NCBI GenBank assembly: GCA_963761905.1
Contig: CAVXIQ010000006.1
Location: forward strand, 62,001 to 126,000
From: Gaiellasilicea sp963761905
GTDB taxonomy: Bacteria; Actinomycetota; Thermoleophilia; Gaiellales; Gaiellaceae
Length of the DNA: 64,000 bases
Direction of reading: 5' to 3'
The translations under genes were made by a program, and so were the position numbers. Below the pieces are notes generated by a model, which made no database searches, had not been told where the DNA came from, and saw nothing but the letters and a program-made list of their open reading frames with translations. Of the stretch, positions 38,545 through 49,337 are shown one piece after another. Positions within the stretch are counted from its first letter, which is position 1. Every line of letters starts with the position of its first letter.

Positions 38545-40694
38545 CTATCCGTTCGCCCCGAGCGCGTCGAACCTCGCCAGGAAGACGTCGCCGAGCCCGA
38601 GCTGCGCCTGCCCCTGTACGTCTCCGAGGGTGAGCCCGGACAGATAGATCGACCCGGCGCGAGCGTCCAGATAGAGATTGGCCTCGGCGAACGCATCGGC
38701 TGCGTCGTCCTCGGTCGTCCCGAACTGGCGCACCCACTCGCGGCTCTTGTCCGGCGCGTACTTGACGAGGACCGCGTCGAACTTGCCGACGCTCGTCCCG
38801 AGGCTGCCGTCGCTGAACCCGGCCAGATAGAGATTGCCGGCGTCGAGGCGCACGGCTGCGGCTTTGTCGTTCAGCTCCGTTCCGAGCTGGTCGCGCCAGG
38901 TCATGGCTCCCGCGGCATCGAACTGGGCGGCGATCATGTCCTTGTCGCCTGCAAGGGTTCCGTCGAAGTCGCCCGCCGAGTACCCGGCGACGTACGTGTT
39001 CCCGCCCGCATCGGCGGTCAGCCCCCAGACCTCCTCGTTGGCGGAGGTTCCGAACTGCTGGAGCCACGCACGGTTGCCGTCGGCGTCGTAGCGCGCCACC
39101 CACCCGTCGAGCGCGCCGGCAGGGCTGCCGAGCGCGCCGGACGTCATCCCGCCCAGCCGGAGCCCGTCGCCTGTCGCGGCGACACCCCACGCCTTGTCCT
39201 CGCCCGCGCTTCCGAACTGGATCAGCCAGATCTGGTTCCCAGCCGGATCGAGCTTGGCGAGATAGACGTCCTTGTCGCCGAGGTTCGTCGCGGCCAGATT
39301 GCCACGGGTGTAGCCGGTGACGTAGATGTTCGACGTCGCGTCGGTGGCGATCGCGTAGCCGCGGTCGGCAACTGCGGGGACGCCGAACTGGCGCAGCCAC
39401 TCTCGGTTCCCGGCGGCATCGAACTTGGCGACGAACACGTCGTCCGTCGTATTGCCGGCGTGCGTGCCGTCGAAGTCGCCGTTCGTGTATCCGGTCACGA
39501 CGATGTCGCCCGCTGCGTCGATCACGACGCCGTAGGCCCGCTCGAGGCGAGCCGAGCCGATCTGGCGCGTCCAGAGCCGCGTCCCGCTCGGCGAATCCTT
39601 CACGAGCACGAGGTCCTTGTCCCCCGCGAACGTCTGCCCGCCGATCGACCCACCGGCCGCGAGAGCCTGATAGACGTTCCCGGCCGAGTCCGTAGCGACG
39701 CCGCCTGCGCGCTCTTCCTGCGCCGTGCCCGTCAGGGTCGCCTTCATCACCGTCGCCGGCGACTGATTGAGGAACTGGAAGATGAACTTCGCGCCCTCGA
39801 CGAAGGTCGGGCCCCAGACATCCCAGTCGTGGCCGCCGTCGACGACGCGGAACTCGCTCGTCACGTTCTCGGTGTGCGCGACCTGGTTGAAGAGAACCGC
39901 GGCCTCGAAGTCGAGGTCGTGCACGTAGTTCTTGGGCTCGGTGTTCTTGAACTCGTCGTCTCCGACCGCGATGTACATCGGCAGCGAAACCCCGTCGCCT
40001 CGAAGGGCTCGAGGAGCGCGGGATAGTTCAGCTTCCGGTAGATCGAGTCGACGAAGAGGCTCTTTCCGAGCCCGAAGGCGCCGAACTCTCGGGTGCTCGA
40101 GTCTGTCGGCGGATCCGGGACGTAGACCGCCGGGCTGAGCACGATCGAGGCGCCGAACAGATCGGGGTGGGCGAGGGAGTACCGCAGGGCGCCGTATCCA
40201 CCCATCGAGTAGCCGGCGACGCCCCGGCCGGTGCGGTTCGCCACCGTCCGGTAGGTGCTGTCGACGTGCGCGATCAGATCCGTCGTGAACGCCGTCTCGA
40301 CCTTGCGGCCCGGATCGGCGCCGGTGTACGCCGAGTCGACGTAGTAGCTCGCGCGGCTGCTCCATGGAGCGTCGGGCATGATCGCGATCGTCGGCTGGAT
40401 CTCGCCGGAGGCGATCAGCTCGTCGAGCGCGCCCTGCATCCGCGTCCAGGCACTCCTGTCGTCGCCGCGCCCGTGCAGGAGATAGAGCACCGGGTAGCGC
40501 TCGGCCGACGCTGCATAACCGGCCGGCAGATAGACGTTGTAGTGGAGCTGCTCGCCCAGCGTGGCCGAGCGGAAGGAAGCGCTCACGATCTCGCCTGGGG
40601 CGACGGCGCTGCTCGATCCGACGGCGGAGGGAGCGAGCAGAATCACGGCCAGGGCTGCACTGCCCGCCAGTACGGATGCGATCCGGTTCAACAC
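38545..40694 (-). CDS. Secreted esterase (enterochelin-esterase-like) with SBBP-type beta-propeller repeats (single-base frameshift)
   Basis: About 716 residues after repair. GTG 40694 follows AAGGAGG. A signal peptide (RIASVLAGSAALAVILLAPS) leads into an alpha/beta-hydrolase: LLHGRGDDRSAW, the nucleophile elbow GYSMGGYGALR, and the catalytic histidine probably in GGHDWDVW. From about residue 310 come some seven ~50-residue repeats of the form DAAGN-YVTGYT-G-F/DKDV, an SBBP-like propeller. One base appears missing in the G run at 39998-40001; adding it gives ATGVSLPMYIAVGDDEF. It may deacylate an extracellular glycan before uptake; the substrate is unknown. It lies directly upstream of the LacI gene on the same strand. 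Confidence 0.82.
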
Positions 40695-40765
40695 GAGAGC
40701 CTCCTTGCGGTGGAGTGACGTGGTGTCTCGCGAACGGCGAAGAGAGCGGATCTGAAAAGGATTAC

Positions 40766-40779
40766 TGAGAACGTTTACA
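40766..40779 (+). promoter_or_regulatory. LacI-type operator before the MsmK ATPase
   Basis: TGAGAACGTTTACA matches the LacI/CcpA-type consensus TGTAAACGTTTACA at 12 of 14 positions, with a perfect right half. It lies between the divergent esterase and ATPase genes and overlaps the -35 box of the ATPase promoter. The half-site TGAGAACG is shared with the site at 3065-3078. Confidence 0.5.
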
Positions 40780-40802
40780 GGATCGTCACGATGTCATACG
40801 AT
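40774..40802 (+). promoter_or_regulatory. Promoter of the MsmK-type ATPase gene
   Basis: TTTACA (40774-40779) and TACGAT (40797-40802) are exactly 17 bases apart and lie 38 bases before the start codon. The -35 box is the right half of the LacI-type operator, so a bound repressor would block polymerase. Confidence 0.5.
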
Positions 40803-40840
40803 CGAGGCCGCGGTCAAGCTGCGAAGCCGGAGGGAGAGGC

Positions 40841-42022
<1,182 letters not shown>

Positions 42023-42026
42023 GGCA

Positions 42027-42046
42027 TAGCCGCGCCAAAGCGGCTA
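42027..42046 (+). terminator. Weak hairpin after msmK
   Basis: TAGCCGC and GCGGCTA form a 7-bp stem around a 6-base loop just after the stop codon. No U-tract follows, so termination is uncertain. Confidence 0.35.
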
Positions 42047-42168
42047 CCGTGCGTGCCACTCGTTTCTTCGTTCCGACGGTCGCCCGCTCTTTCCGCGTTT
42101 CGAACTCTACGAGCAGGCCGACGGTCCGTCAGACCGGCCTAGACCCCGGCTCCAAGGAGAAACGAGAC

Positions 42169-43059
42169 ATGACGCGCACGCACAAGCTGATCAACTTGGC
42201 GGGGATCATCCTGCCCTTCGTCGGCCTCGTCGCCGCGATCGTCCTCTTCTGGGATCGGATGGTCGGGCCAACCGAGCTCGCGATCCTCGCAGTCGGTTAC
42301 CTGCTGACGGGGGTCGGGATCACGGTGGGCTACCACAGGCTCTTCACCCACCGCTCGTTCGAGACCTACCGCCCCGTCCGCTACGCGTTCGCGGTGCTGG
42401 GGCAGATGGCGGTCGAGGGGGACGTGCTCGCGTGGGTCTCCGACCACCGCAAGCACCATCAGTTCTCCGACCAGGAGGGCGACCCGCACAGCCCGCACGC
42501 AGGGTACGGCGGCGGGGTCGCCGAGGCGCTGAGAGGGCTCTGGCACGCCCACACCGGCTGGCTGTTCTCGGAGTCGGGCCGCGCCGACCAGGCCCGTTAC
42601 GCCAAGGATCTGATGCGCGACACCGGTCTCCGCGTGATCGCGAAGCTCTTCCTTCCGCTGGTCATCTTCTCGCTGCTCGTCCCGGCGCTGATTGGCTGGG
42701 CACTGATCGGCGGCTGGTACGGCTTCTTCGCCGGGCTCTTCTGGGGCGGCGCAATCCGGATCTTCCTGCTCCACCACGTCACCTTCTCGATCAACTCGAT
42801 CTGTCACTTCTGGGGGCGTCGTCGCTTCGCCTCGCGCGACGAATCACGCAACGTCTGGTGGCTCTCGTGGATCTCGTTCGGCGAGTCCTGGCATAACAAC
42901 CATCACGCCTTTCCGACATCGGCGTTCCACGGGCTGCGGAAGCTCGAGATCGATCCGGGCGGCTGGGTGATCTGGACGCTCGAGAAGTGCGGCCTCGCGT
43001 GGAACGTCGTCCGGATTCCGGCCGATAAGCAGACGGGAAAGCTCGCAACGGACACCTAG
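42169..43059 (+). CDS. Membrane fatty-acid desaturase (acyl-CoA/acyl-lipid delta-9 type)
   Basis: 296 residues with about four membrane helices and the three di-iron histidine boxes: HRLFTH, HRKHH and HNNHH. Spacing and the GYHRLFTHRSF and NICHFWG-like (SICHFWG) contexts fit stearoyl-CoA-type desaturases. The ATG at 42169 follows AAGGAG. It introduces a double bond into saturated acyl chains, adjusting membrane fluidity. It is a single-gene unit. Confidence 0.93.
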   Translation: MTRTHKLINLAGIILPFVGLVAAIVLFWDRMVGPTELAILAVGYLLTGVGITVGYHRLFTHRSFETYRPVRYAFAVLGQMAVEGDVLAWVSDHRKHHQFSDQEGDPHSPHAGYGGGVAEALRGLWHAHTGWLFSESGRADQARYAKDLMRDTGLRVIAKLFLPLVIFSLLVPALIGWALIGGWYGFFAGLFWGGAIRIFLLHHVTFSINSICHFWGRRRFASRDESRNVWWLSWISFGESWHNNHHAFPTSAFHGLRKLEIDPGGWVIWTLEKCGLAWNVVRIPADKQTGKLATDT

Positions 43060-43104
43060 CGGGCGGTTCCCCACGTCCGCCAAGCCGCTCGATTCGCCGA
43101 GGTG

Positions 43105-43140
43105 AGTCGGCGCATAAACGCCTATCGCGGGCCGACTTTT
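43105..43140 (+). terminator. Possible rho-independent terminator after the desaturase
   Basis: AGTCGGC and its complement GCCGACT enclose a ~19-base loop and are followed by TTTT. The loop is long for a simple terminator, so the call is tentative. Confidence 0.4.
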
Positions 43141-43234
43141 GTCGAGCGTTCGCGCGTCGCGGCTCGCCCCCGCTGAAACCTGGCTTCCTGCGAAATCCCT
43201 CTTTTGGGTGAGGCGAGAGCCCTGCTCTCGGACG

Positions 43235-45619
43235 ATGCGAGCGCCCATGAAGCCGCTTTCGTCTCTCCCACGCTTGTCGCTCCTTGTCTCGGCCGCCGTC
43301 TGTTGCATCGGGCTCGTTACCGCGAGCGCACCGGCCGCCGCCCCCACTCTCGTCCTCTCCGCCGCACCGGTTCTCTCCGGTACGGCGCAGGTCGGTCAAA
43401 CACTGCAGGTCTCGACCGGAACCTGGTCGCCGGCGCCCTCGAGCTACCTCTACGCATGGCACCGCTGCAACGCCACTGGAACGAACTGCTCCCTCAGCCC
43501 CACTTCGACCCTCAGCTCGAGCTATCCCCTCACCGCCGGTGATGTGGGCTTCAGGATCGTCCCGCAGATCGCACCCGACGGACAGTGGGCGCTCTCGGTC
43601 AACACCAGCCCGAGCGCCGTTGTCACAGCCGCGCCTGCCCCGTCCAGCGCGCCGGTGAATACCGTCCGGCCCGTGCTCTCGGGGACGGCGGAGGTCGGTC
43701 AGACCCTGCAGGTCTCGACCGGCACGTGGTCTCCCGCACCATCGAGCTACCTCTACGCCTGGCACCGCTGCAACACCTCGGGGACGAGCTGCTCGCTCAG
43801 CCCCAGCTCGGCGCTTGCCTCCACCTACCTCCTCACGACCGGCGACGTCGGCTTCAGGATCGTGCCGCAGGTCGCACCCGACGGAAAGTGGGCTATCTCG
43901 GTCAACAGCGCGCCGAGCGCCGTCGTCTCCGCTTCCGCGGCCCCGGCGCCGTCAGGCACGCCGGTGAACACGGTTCGGCCGACGCTCTCCGGAACGGCCG
44001 AAGCGGGTCAGACGCTGCAGGTCTCCACCGGGATCTGGTCGCCCGCGCCCTCGAGCTACGCCTATGCATGGCATCGCTGCAACGCGGCGGGTACGAGCTG
44101 CTCCCTCAGCCCCACTTCGGGCTCGAGCCCGAGCTATCCGCTGACCGCCGGTGACGTCGGCTTCAGGATCGTGCCGCAGGTCGCACCCGACGGAAAGTGG
44201 GCGCTGTCGGTCAACAGTGCGCCGAGCGCCACCGTCACGGCCGCGCCCCTCGCGGCGCAGAGCACGCCGGTGAACTCGGTGCGGCCGGCCCTTTCGGGAA
44301 CCCCCCAATCCGGCCAGACGCTGCAGGTCTCCGCTGGGACTTGGTCGCCGGCGCCGACGAGCTACGGCTATGCGTGGCATCGGTGTAGCTCGTCCGGAAC
44401 GAACTGTTCGCAGAGCCCGACCTCGACGTCGTCGTCGAGCTACGTGCTCGGCTCGGGCGACGTCGGCTACACGATCGTGGCGCAGGTAGCCCCGAACGGG
44501 CTGTGGGCGTCCTCGGCGACCAGCTTGCCGAGCGCCGTCGTCACGGGGACTGCCGTCCCCAGCACCGGTGTCGTGGGCGGAACCGGCCTGTACCGGCTGG
44601 GACCGTCGTGGGGCACCGGGACGAACTACAACCGGTTCGCCTATTCGTTCTCGGGCCGGGACGACGCCGCTCGCTCGGCGCAGCTCGCCGGGAAGGCGCT
44701 CGTCTACATGGCCGGCGTCGACATCAGCAAGGAGTTCAGCACCGGGGTCGACTACACAGACGGCGTTGAACAACGGCTGGCTGCTCAAGGATGCGGCCGG
44801 GAACTACATGACCGGCTACGGCTCCTATCTCGGTGATGTCGGCAGCGCTGCCTATCAGCAGCGGTGGGCCGACAACGTGGGCAACTTCCTTGCCCAGACG
44901 GGCGCGAACGGGGTCTACATCGACGATGTGCTCTCGAACATCTCGACGTGGTCGGACTGCAAGCTGCTACCCGCGCCAAGTATCCGAGCTAGAGCGCTTG
45001 GTCAGAACGCGATGGTCAGCTGGGTCGCCTACATCGGGCCGGCCTTGAAGGCGCGTGGTTTCCAGGTCGTCGCAAGCGCGCACGCGTTCATCCCGGGCGA
45101 CCTCCGCAGTCCAACGACGGCTCGCTCGAGGCTGACTGGTGGCGGCAGCTCGCCCCCTACGTGACCGGGCTCTCGACCGAGTACTGGTCGCAGAACCCGG
45201 CCAACCCGACCCAGGTCCGGACGACCGGCGGCCAGTGGTACCAGCAGTGGGACAACTGGCAGAACCTGGTCAAGGTCGCCCAGAACGCCGGGGTCGACTT
45301 CTTCGGGCTCACCTACAGCGGCTCCTCGAGCCCCGGGCTGACGCGCTACGCCAGGGGCTCGTTCCTGCTCGACTGGCACGGCCGCGGCGGGGCGGTCAGC
45401 ATCGAGCCCAAGGACGGCTCCGATCCGTGGAATCCGGCCGCGACAACCGACATCGGCCTCCCCGCCGGCAGCAAGATCCAGATCGCGCCGGGCGTCTGGC
45501 AGCGCCAGTACAGCGCCGGAATCGTCGTGGTCAACTCGAACGGGTACGCCGTCACAGTCACCGTCGCCGGCAGCGCCCGCACCATCGCTGCCACCGACGC
45601 GCTTTTCCTCGCGTCCTAG
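43235..45619 (+). CDS. Secreted putative glycoside hydrolase (GHL-type barrel) with four Ig-like repeats (two frameshifts)
   Basis: About 794 residues after repair. A signal peptide (LPRLSLLVSAAVCCIGLVTA) is followed by four ~100-residue repeats, then a barrel resembling hypothetical glycosidases of the GHL10/GHL15 kind: RFAYSFSGRDDA, GNYMTGYGSY, GANGVYIDDVLSN and WHGRGGAVSIEPKDG. One extra base at 44755-44760 and one missing base near 45106 break the frame; repair gives TALNNGWLLKDAAGNYM and NDGSLEADWWRQLAPYV. ATG 43235 is used; ATG 43247 is also possible. A secreted enzyme acting on an extracellular polysaccharide is likely, but the linkage is unknown. Confidence 0.75.
43358..44542 (+). repeat. 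Four tandem Ig-like repeat units inside the secreted glycosidase
   Basis: Units start near 43358, 43652, 43961 and 44267. Each carries LSGTA-VGQTLQVSTGTWSPAPSSY-YAWHRC, a second Cys in the next ten residues, and AGDVGFRIVPQVAPDGKW. The four share most residues, and the DNA is similar as well, suggesting recent duplication. The paired cysteines probably form one disulfide per unit. Confidence 0.9.
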
Positions 45620-45633
45620 ACAGATCACCGAAA

Positions 45634-45677
45634 GGCAGGCGAGAGCAGGAGGCGAACGAGCCTCCCTCTCGTCTGCC
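45634..45677. terminator. Bidirectional terminator between convergent genes
   Basis: A long imperfect hairpin: GGCAGGCGAGAG pairs with CTCTCGTCTGCC (one wobble), and inside it GGAGGC pairs with GCCTCC around GAACGA. It lies exactly between the convergent glycosidase and PAP2 genes. Confidence 0.6.
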
Positions 45678-45687
45678 GAGTAGATGC

Positions 45688-46494
45688 CTAGGCCGCGAGG
45701 CGCTCGAGCCGCTGAGGTGCCCGCGAGTGCAGCTGGTGGACGAAGGCCTCGGGCCTCGTCGGGATCAGGAGCCTCGCGGCGGCCCAGCCGGCCACGACGA
45801 CCGCGCCGCCGGCGACCGCGTCGAGCAGGAAGTGGTTCCCCGTCGCGACGATGATGAAGAGCATCGCGGCCGGGTAGAGGGCGCCGGCGAGGCGGATCGC
45901 GCGCGACCGAGCGAGCCAGGCGATCGCGCCGCCGACGAGGAGGGCGTATCCGAAATGGAGGCTCGGCACGGCCGCGATCGGGTTGTAGAAGCTGCCGAGC
46001 AGATCCGAGCTCAGGTCGAGATGCGCGCGGTCGCTGACCGCGTCGGCGAAGCCGAGCTCGGCGAGACGAGGCGGCGCGGCCGGATAGAGGACATAGCCGC
46101 CGAGCGCGAGGGCGGTCGAGACCACGAGCGTCGTCCGGACGACGGCGAAGCGGGCGCGGTGGGTGCGATAGACCCAGACGAGGACGGCCGGCGTGAGCAC
46201 CAGATGGAGCGCGAGGTAGGCGACGCCGAGCACGGCGGCCAGGCCAGGTACGCCGAGCGCCCAGTCCTGAATCCCGCGCTCGACGAAGATCTGGAATCGC
46301 TGCTCGAGCTCGACGATCGTCGCCGTGTTCCGGTGCGCGGCTTCGAAGTCGAGCTCACCGAAGCCGCGGATCAGCTGGTAGACGCCGTACAGGGCAATGA
46401 GCGCAGCGACCTCCACCGCGCCGCGGTGGGGCGAGGCGAACGCATTCCGGAGAAGGGGAGCCGGGCGTTCTGTCGGGTGGAGGTCGCGCTGCAT
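45688..46494 (-). CDS. PAP2-superfamily membrane phosphatase, Aur1/inositol-phosphoceramide-synthase-like
   Basis: 268 residues, about six membrane helices. The phosphatase motifs of the Aur1-like branch are YPAAPPR, AAVPSLHFGYALL and ATGNHFLLDAVAG, with the two catalytic histidines and aspartate. It probably removes phosphate from, or transfers a head group to, a membrane lipid. It is transcribed alone on the minus strand. Confidence 0.85.
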   Translation of the reverse strand: MQRDLHPTERPAPLLRNAFASPHRGAVEVAALIALYGVYQLIRGFGELDFEAAHRNTATIVELEQRFQIFVERGIQDWALGVPGLAAVLGVAYLALHLVLTPAVLVWVYRTHRARFAVVRTTLVVSTALALGGYVLYPAAPPRLAELGFADAVSDRAHLDLSSDLLGSFYNPIAAVPSLHFGYALLVGGAIAWLARSRAIRLAGALYPAAMLFIIVATGNHFLLDAVAGGAVVVAGWAAARLLIPTRPEAFVHQLHSRAPQRLERLAA

Positions 46495-46574
46495 GACGCA
46501 AAGCTATGCAGCCCCTTGACGCCCGTCGGTACGGCTACCCCGACCATCGTCGTGCGGCAAGCGCGAGCTGTGAG

Positions 46575-47252
46575 CTAGCCCGCGGCGGCGCCTGGCTGGA
46601 CGATCCCGTTCTCGTACGCGTAGACGACAGCCTGGACGCGGTCTCGCAGGTGGAGCTTCATCAGGATTCGCGCCACGTGCGTCTTGACCGTCGTCTCGCT
46701 GACGAACAGGTCTCTGGCGATCTCGGCGTTCGAGAGGCCGCGCGCCATGAAGCCGAGCACCTCCAACTCGCGGGCGGTCAGCTCACCGAGCGCCGCCGGT
46801 AGCGCTGTCTCGATCGTGCTCGGCGGCCGCCGGATGAACTCCTCGATCACCCGCTTCGTGATCGTGGGCGAGAGAAGTGCGTCCCCTGACGCGATCACCT
46901 GGATCGCCGCGACGAGCTGCTCCGGGGGCGTGTCCTTGAGCAGGAAGCCGCTCGCGCCCGCGCGCAGCGCCTCGTAGACGTATTCGTCGAGGTCGAAGGT
47001 GGTGAGCATCAGCACCCGGAGCCCGGAGTGCCCGTCGCCGACGAGCCGGCGCGTCGCCTCGAGCCCGTCGAGGTTCGGCATCCGGATGTCCATCAGGACC
47101 ACGTCCGGCGTATGCTCGCGCGCCGCATCGAGCGCCTCCAGCCCGTCGCTCGCCTCCCCGACGATCTCGATCCCCGGCTCGGACTCGAGGATCATCCGGA
47201 AGCCGGCGCGCACGAGCGCCTGGTCGTCCACGATCAAGACTCGAATCGCCAT
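46575..47252 (-). CDS. NarL/FixJ-type response regulator
   Basis: 225 residues. Receiver domain with LIVDDQALVRAGF, phospho-acceptor Asp55 in VVLMDIRMPN and the lysine in GFLLKDTPPEQL. The C-terminal LuxR helix-turn-helix is LTARELEVLGFMARGLSNAEIA (in fragments). Its ATG shares one base with the histidine-kinase stop, so the two form an operon. The divergent ABC efflux pair at 48543 is a likely target (inference). Confidence 0.95.
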   Translation of the reverse strand: MAIRVLIVDDQALVRAGFRMILESEPGIEIVGEASDGLEALDAAREHTPDVVLMDIRMPNLDGLEATRRLVGDGHSGLRVLMLTTFDLDEYVYEALRAGASGFLLKDTPPEQLVAAIQVIASGDALLSPTITKRVIEEFIRRPPSTIETALPAALGELTARELEVLGFMARGLSNAEIARDLFVSETTVKTHVARILMKLHLRDRVQAVVYAYENGIVQPGAAAG

Positions 47253-48380
47253 CAGGCGGATCCTGCCACCGGCAGCCGAGCCGAGATGGTGAAGCCGCCC
47301 CCGTCGCGCGGGCCGGCCGTCAGATCGCCGCCGTAGAGCGCCACCCGCTCGCGCATCCCGACCAGCCCGTAGCCGCCGCTGCCGCCATTCGAGACGCCGT
47401 CGTTCGCGACCTCGACCTCCACCTCGTCCGCTCCGTAGCGGACGACCACCCAGGCCCGGGCAGGTCCGGCGTGCTTGAGCGCGTTCGTCAGCGCCTCCTG
47501 GACGATCCGATACGCCGAAAGGTCGATTCCGGCGGGCAGCGCGATCTCTTCGCCCTCGACCCGCATCTCGACCGGCAGGCCCGCCTCGCGCACCTGCGCC
47601 ACGAGCCGCTCGAGCGTCGCGAGGCCCGGCTGTGGCGCGAGCGCGGCTTTCTCGTCGCTCTGCCGCAGGACGCCCAGCAGCCTTCGCATCTCCGTCAGCG
47701 CCTGCCGCCCGGTCTCCTCGACCGTCAGCAGCGCCTCCCGCTCCCGCTCCTGGTCGGGCTTGAGCAGCCGCCGAACGGCACCCGCCTGAACCGTCATGAC
47801 GCTGACCGAGTGCGCGATCACATCGTGCAGCTCGCGCGCGATCCGGCTCCGCTCGTCGTCCACCGCCCGCTGCGCGTGTTCCTCGCTCCGCTCGGCGCGC
47901 TCCTCGGCGAGACGCGCGCGCTCCGAATGCCGCGCTGCGGCCGCCGAGATCGCGAAGACACCTGTGAGCGGAAAGCTGAGCCAGATCAGCTCTGTCAGCG
48001 GGACGTCGGGCGCGCGGATGAAGACCAGCGCGCCGGCCGCCCACACAGCAGCGAAGGCGATCCCCGCGTACCGCGCGTCCAGCAGCGACCCCGCTGCCCA
48101 GCAGGCGAGCACCAGGACGAGGAACATCGAATCCGTGTCAGTAGGCGGCTTCGGCGTCGAGGATGGTCAGGACGACCACGCCGACGGCGACGACGAGCGG
48201 AACCACGAACGGCGCTCGCCGCCGAAAGAGCAGCGCCCCGGCGGTGAAGAGGGCGACCGCGGCCATTCGCCCGCGGTTCTCGTCGATGTTCGACCAGATG
48301 TCGGCTTGCGTGAGGACGACCCCGACCAGAGCCAAGGCCTCGAACACGAACTCCCGCGCCCAGGCGAGCCATCGCACCAT
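47252..48380 (-). CDS. Sensor histidine kinase, NarX/DesK-like (single-base frameshift)
   Basis: About 375 residues after repair. Membrane segments at the N-terminus (FEALALVGVVLTQ, FVVPLVVAVGVVVLTIL, FLVLVLACWAAGSLL, LTELIWLSFPLTGVF); then the HisKA_3 phospho-acceptor RIARELHDVIAHSVSVM and the ATPase motifs EALTNALKHA, VEVANDG and GYGLVGMRERV. An extra T near 48143 ends the frame at AEAAY; removing it joins AEAAY to DTDSMFLVLVL. ATG 48380 starts the repaired gene. The signal sensed is unknown. Confidence 0.88.
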
Positions 48381-48542
48381 CGCCAGGAACGGTACGCGAG
48401 CGACGGCCCGATCGCGTCGTCCGCTGTGACGACGCTGGAATCGTCCGCTGGGACGAGGCCGAATCGGGAGCGTGGCCGATGCCCCGGCGGACCGCGCAGC
48501 GCATCCTGGACGAAGCCAACGACTCGAAGGAGACCGCACGAC

Positions 48543-49337
48543 ATGGAAGCAGCGCTCGCGCTTTCGCACCCCCACGATCCGCAGGCCGACGAGCTTCAGG
48601 CGACACGCGTCGTCGTCGCGAGCGAGCTGACGCGCCGCTACGGCGCGGGCGACACGGCCGTCGACGCGCTTCGCGGCGTCTCGCTCGAGATCCCGCGCGG
48701 CCACCTCACGGCCGTGATGGGCCCGTCCGGCTCCGGGAAGTCCACCCTGATGCACATTCTGGCCGGCCTCGACAAGCCGACGAGCGGCTCGGTCGAGATC
48801 GACGGCGTGGAGCTGACGACGCTCAAGGACAACGACCTGACGAAGCTTCGGCGCCGGCATATCGGCTTCGTCTTCCAATTCTTCAACCTCTTGCCGATGC
48901 TCTCCGCCGAGGAGAACATCACGCTGCCGCTGTCGATCTCCGGCACGAAGGTCGAGCGCGGCTGGCTCGAGGAGCTGCTCGAGGCGACCGGGCTCGCCGA
49001 TCGCCGCAAGCATCGCCCGTCCGAGCTCTCGGGCGGCCAGCAGCAGCGCGTCGCCGTCGCCCGCGCGCTCGTCTCTCGGCCGACGGTGCTCTTCGCCGAC
49101 GAGCCGACGGGCAACCTCGACTCGCAGACCTCCGCCGAGATCCTCGGCCTGCTCCGCGGCGCGGTCGAGACGTACGGCCAGACGACGGTGATGGTCACCC
49201 ACGACCCGAAGGCCGCCACGATCGCCGACCGGATCCTGTTCCTCGCCGACGGCTTGATCGTCAAGGAGCTGGGTCGCTCGTCGCAGGGCGAGATCCTGGA
49301 GGCTCTGAGCGACGTCGGGAGCGGAGTCGCGCGATGA
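48543..49337 (+). CDS. ABC transporter ATPase, MacB/LolD type
   Basis: 264 residues. Walker A GPSGSGKST, Q-loop FVFQFFNLLPML, signature LSGGQQQRVAVARAL, Walker B VLFADEPTGNLDS. The ~30-residue N-terminal extension is not part of the fold. The ATG follows AAGGAGA. It pairs with the FtsX-like permease that overlaps it (ATGA), and is divergent from the two-component pair. Likely exports a lipid, peptide or drug. Confidence 0.93.
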   Translation: MEAALALSHPHDPQADELQATRVVVASELTRRYGAGDTAVDALRGVSLEIPRGHLTAVMGPSGSGKSTLMHILAGLDKPTSGSVEIDGVELTTLKDNDLTKLRRRHIGFVFQFFNLLPMLSAEENITLPLSISGTKVERGWLEELLEATGLADRRKHRPSELSGGQQQRVAVARALVSRPTVLFADEPTGNLDSQTSAEILGLLRGAVETYGQTTVMVTHDPKAATIADRILFLADGLIVKELGRSSQGEILEALSDVGSGVAR

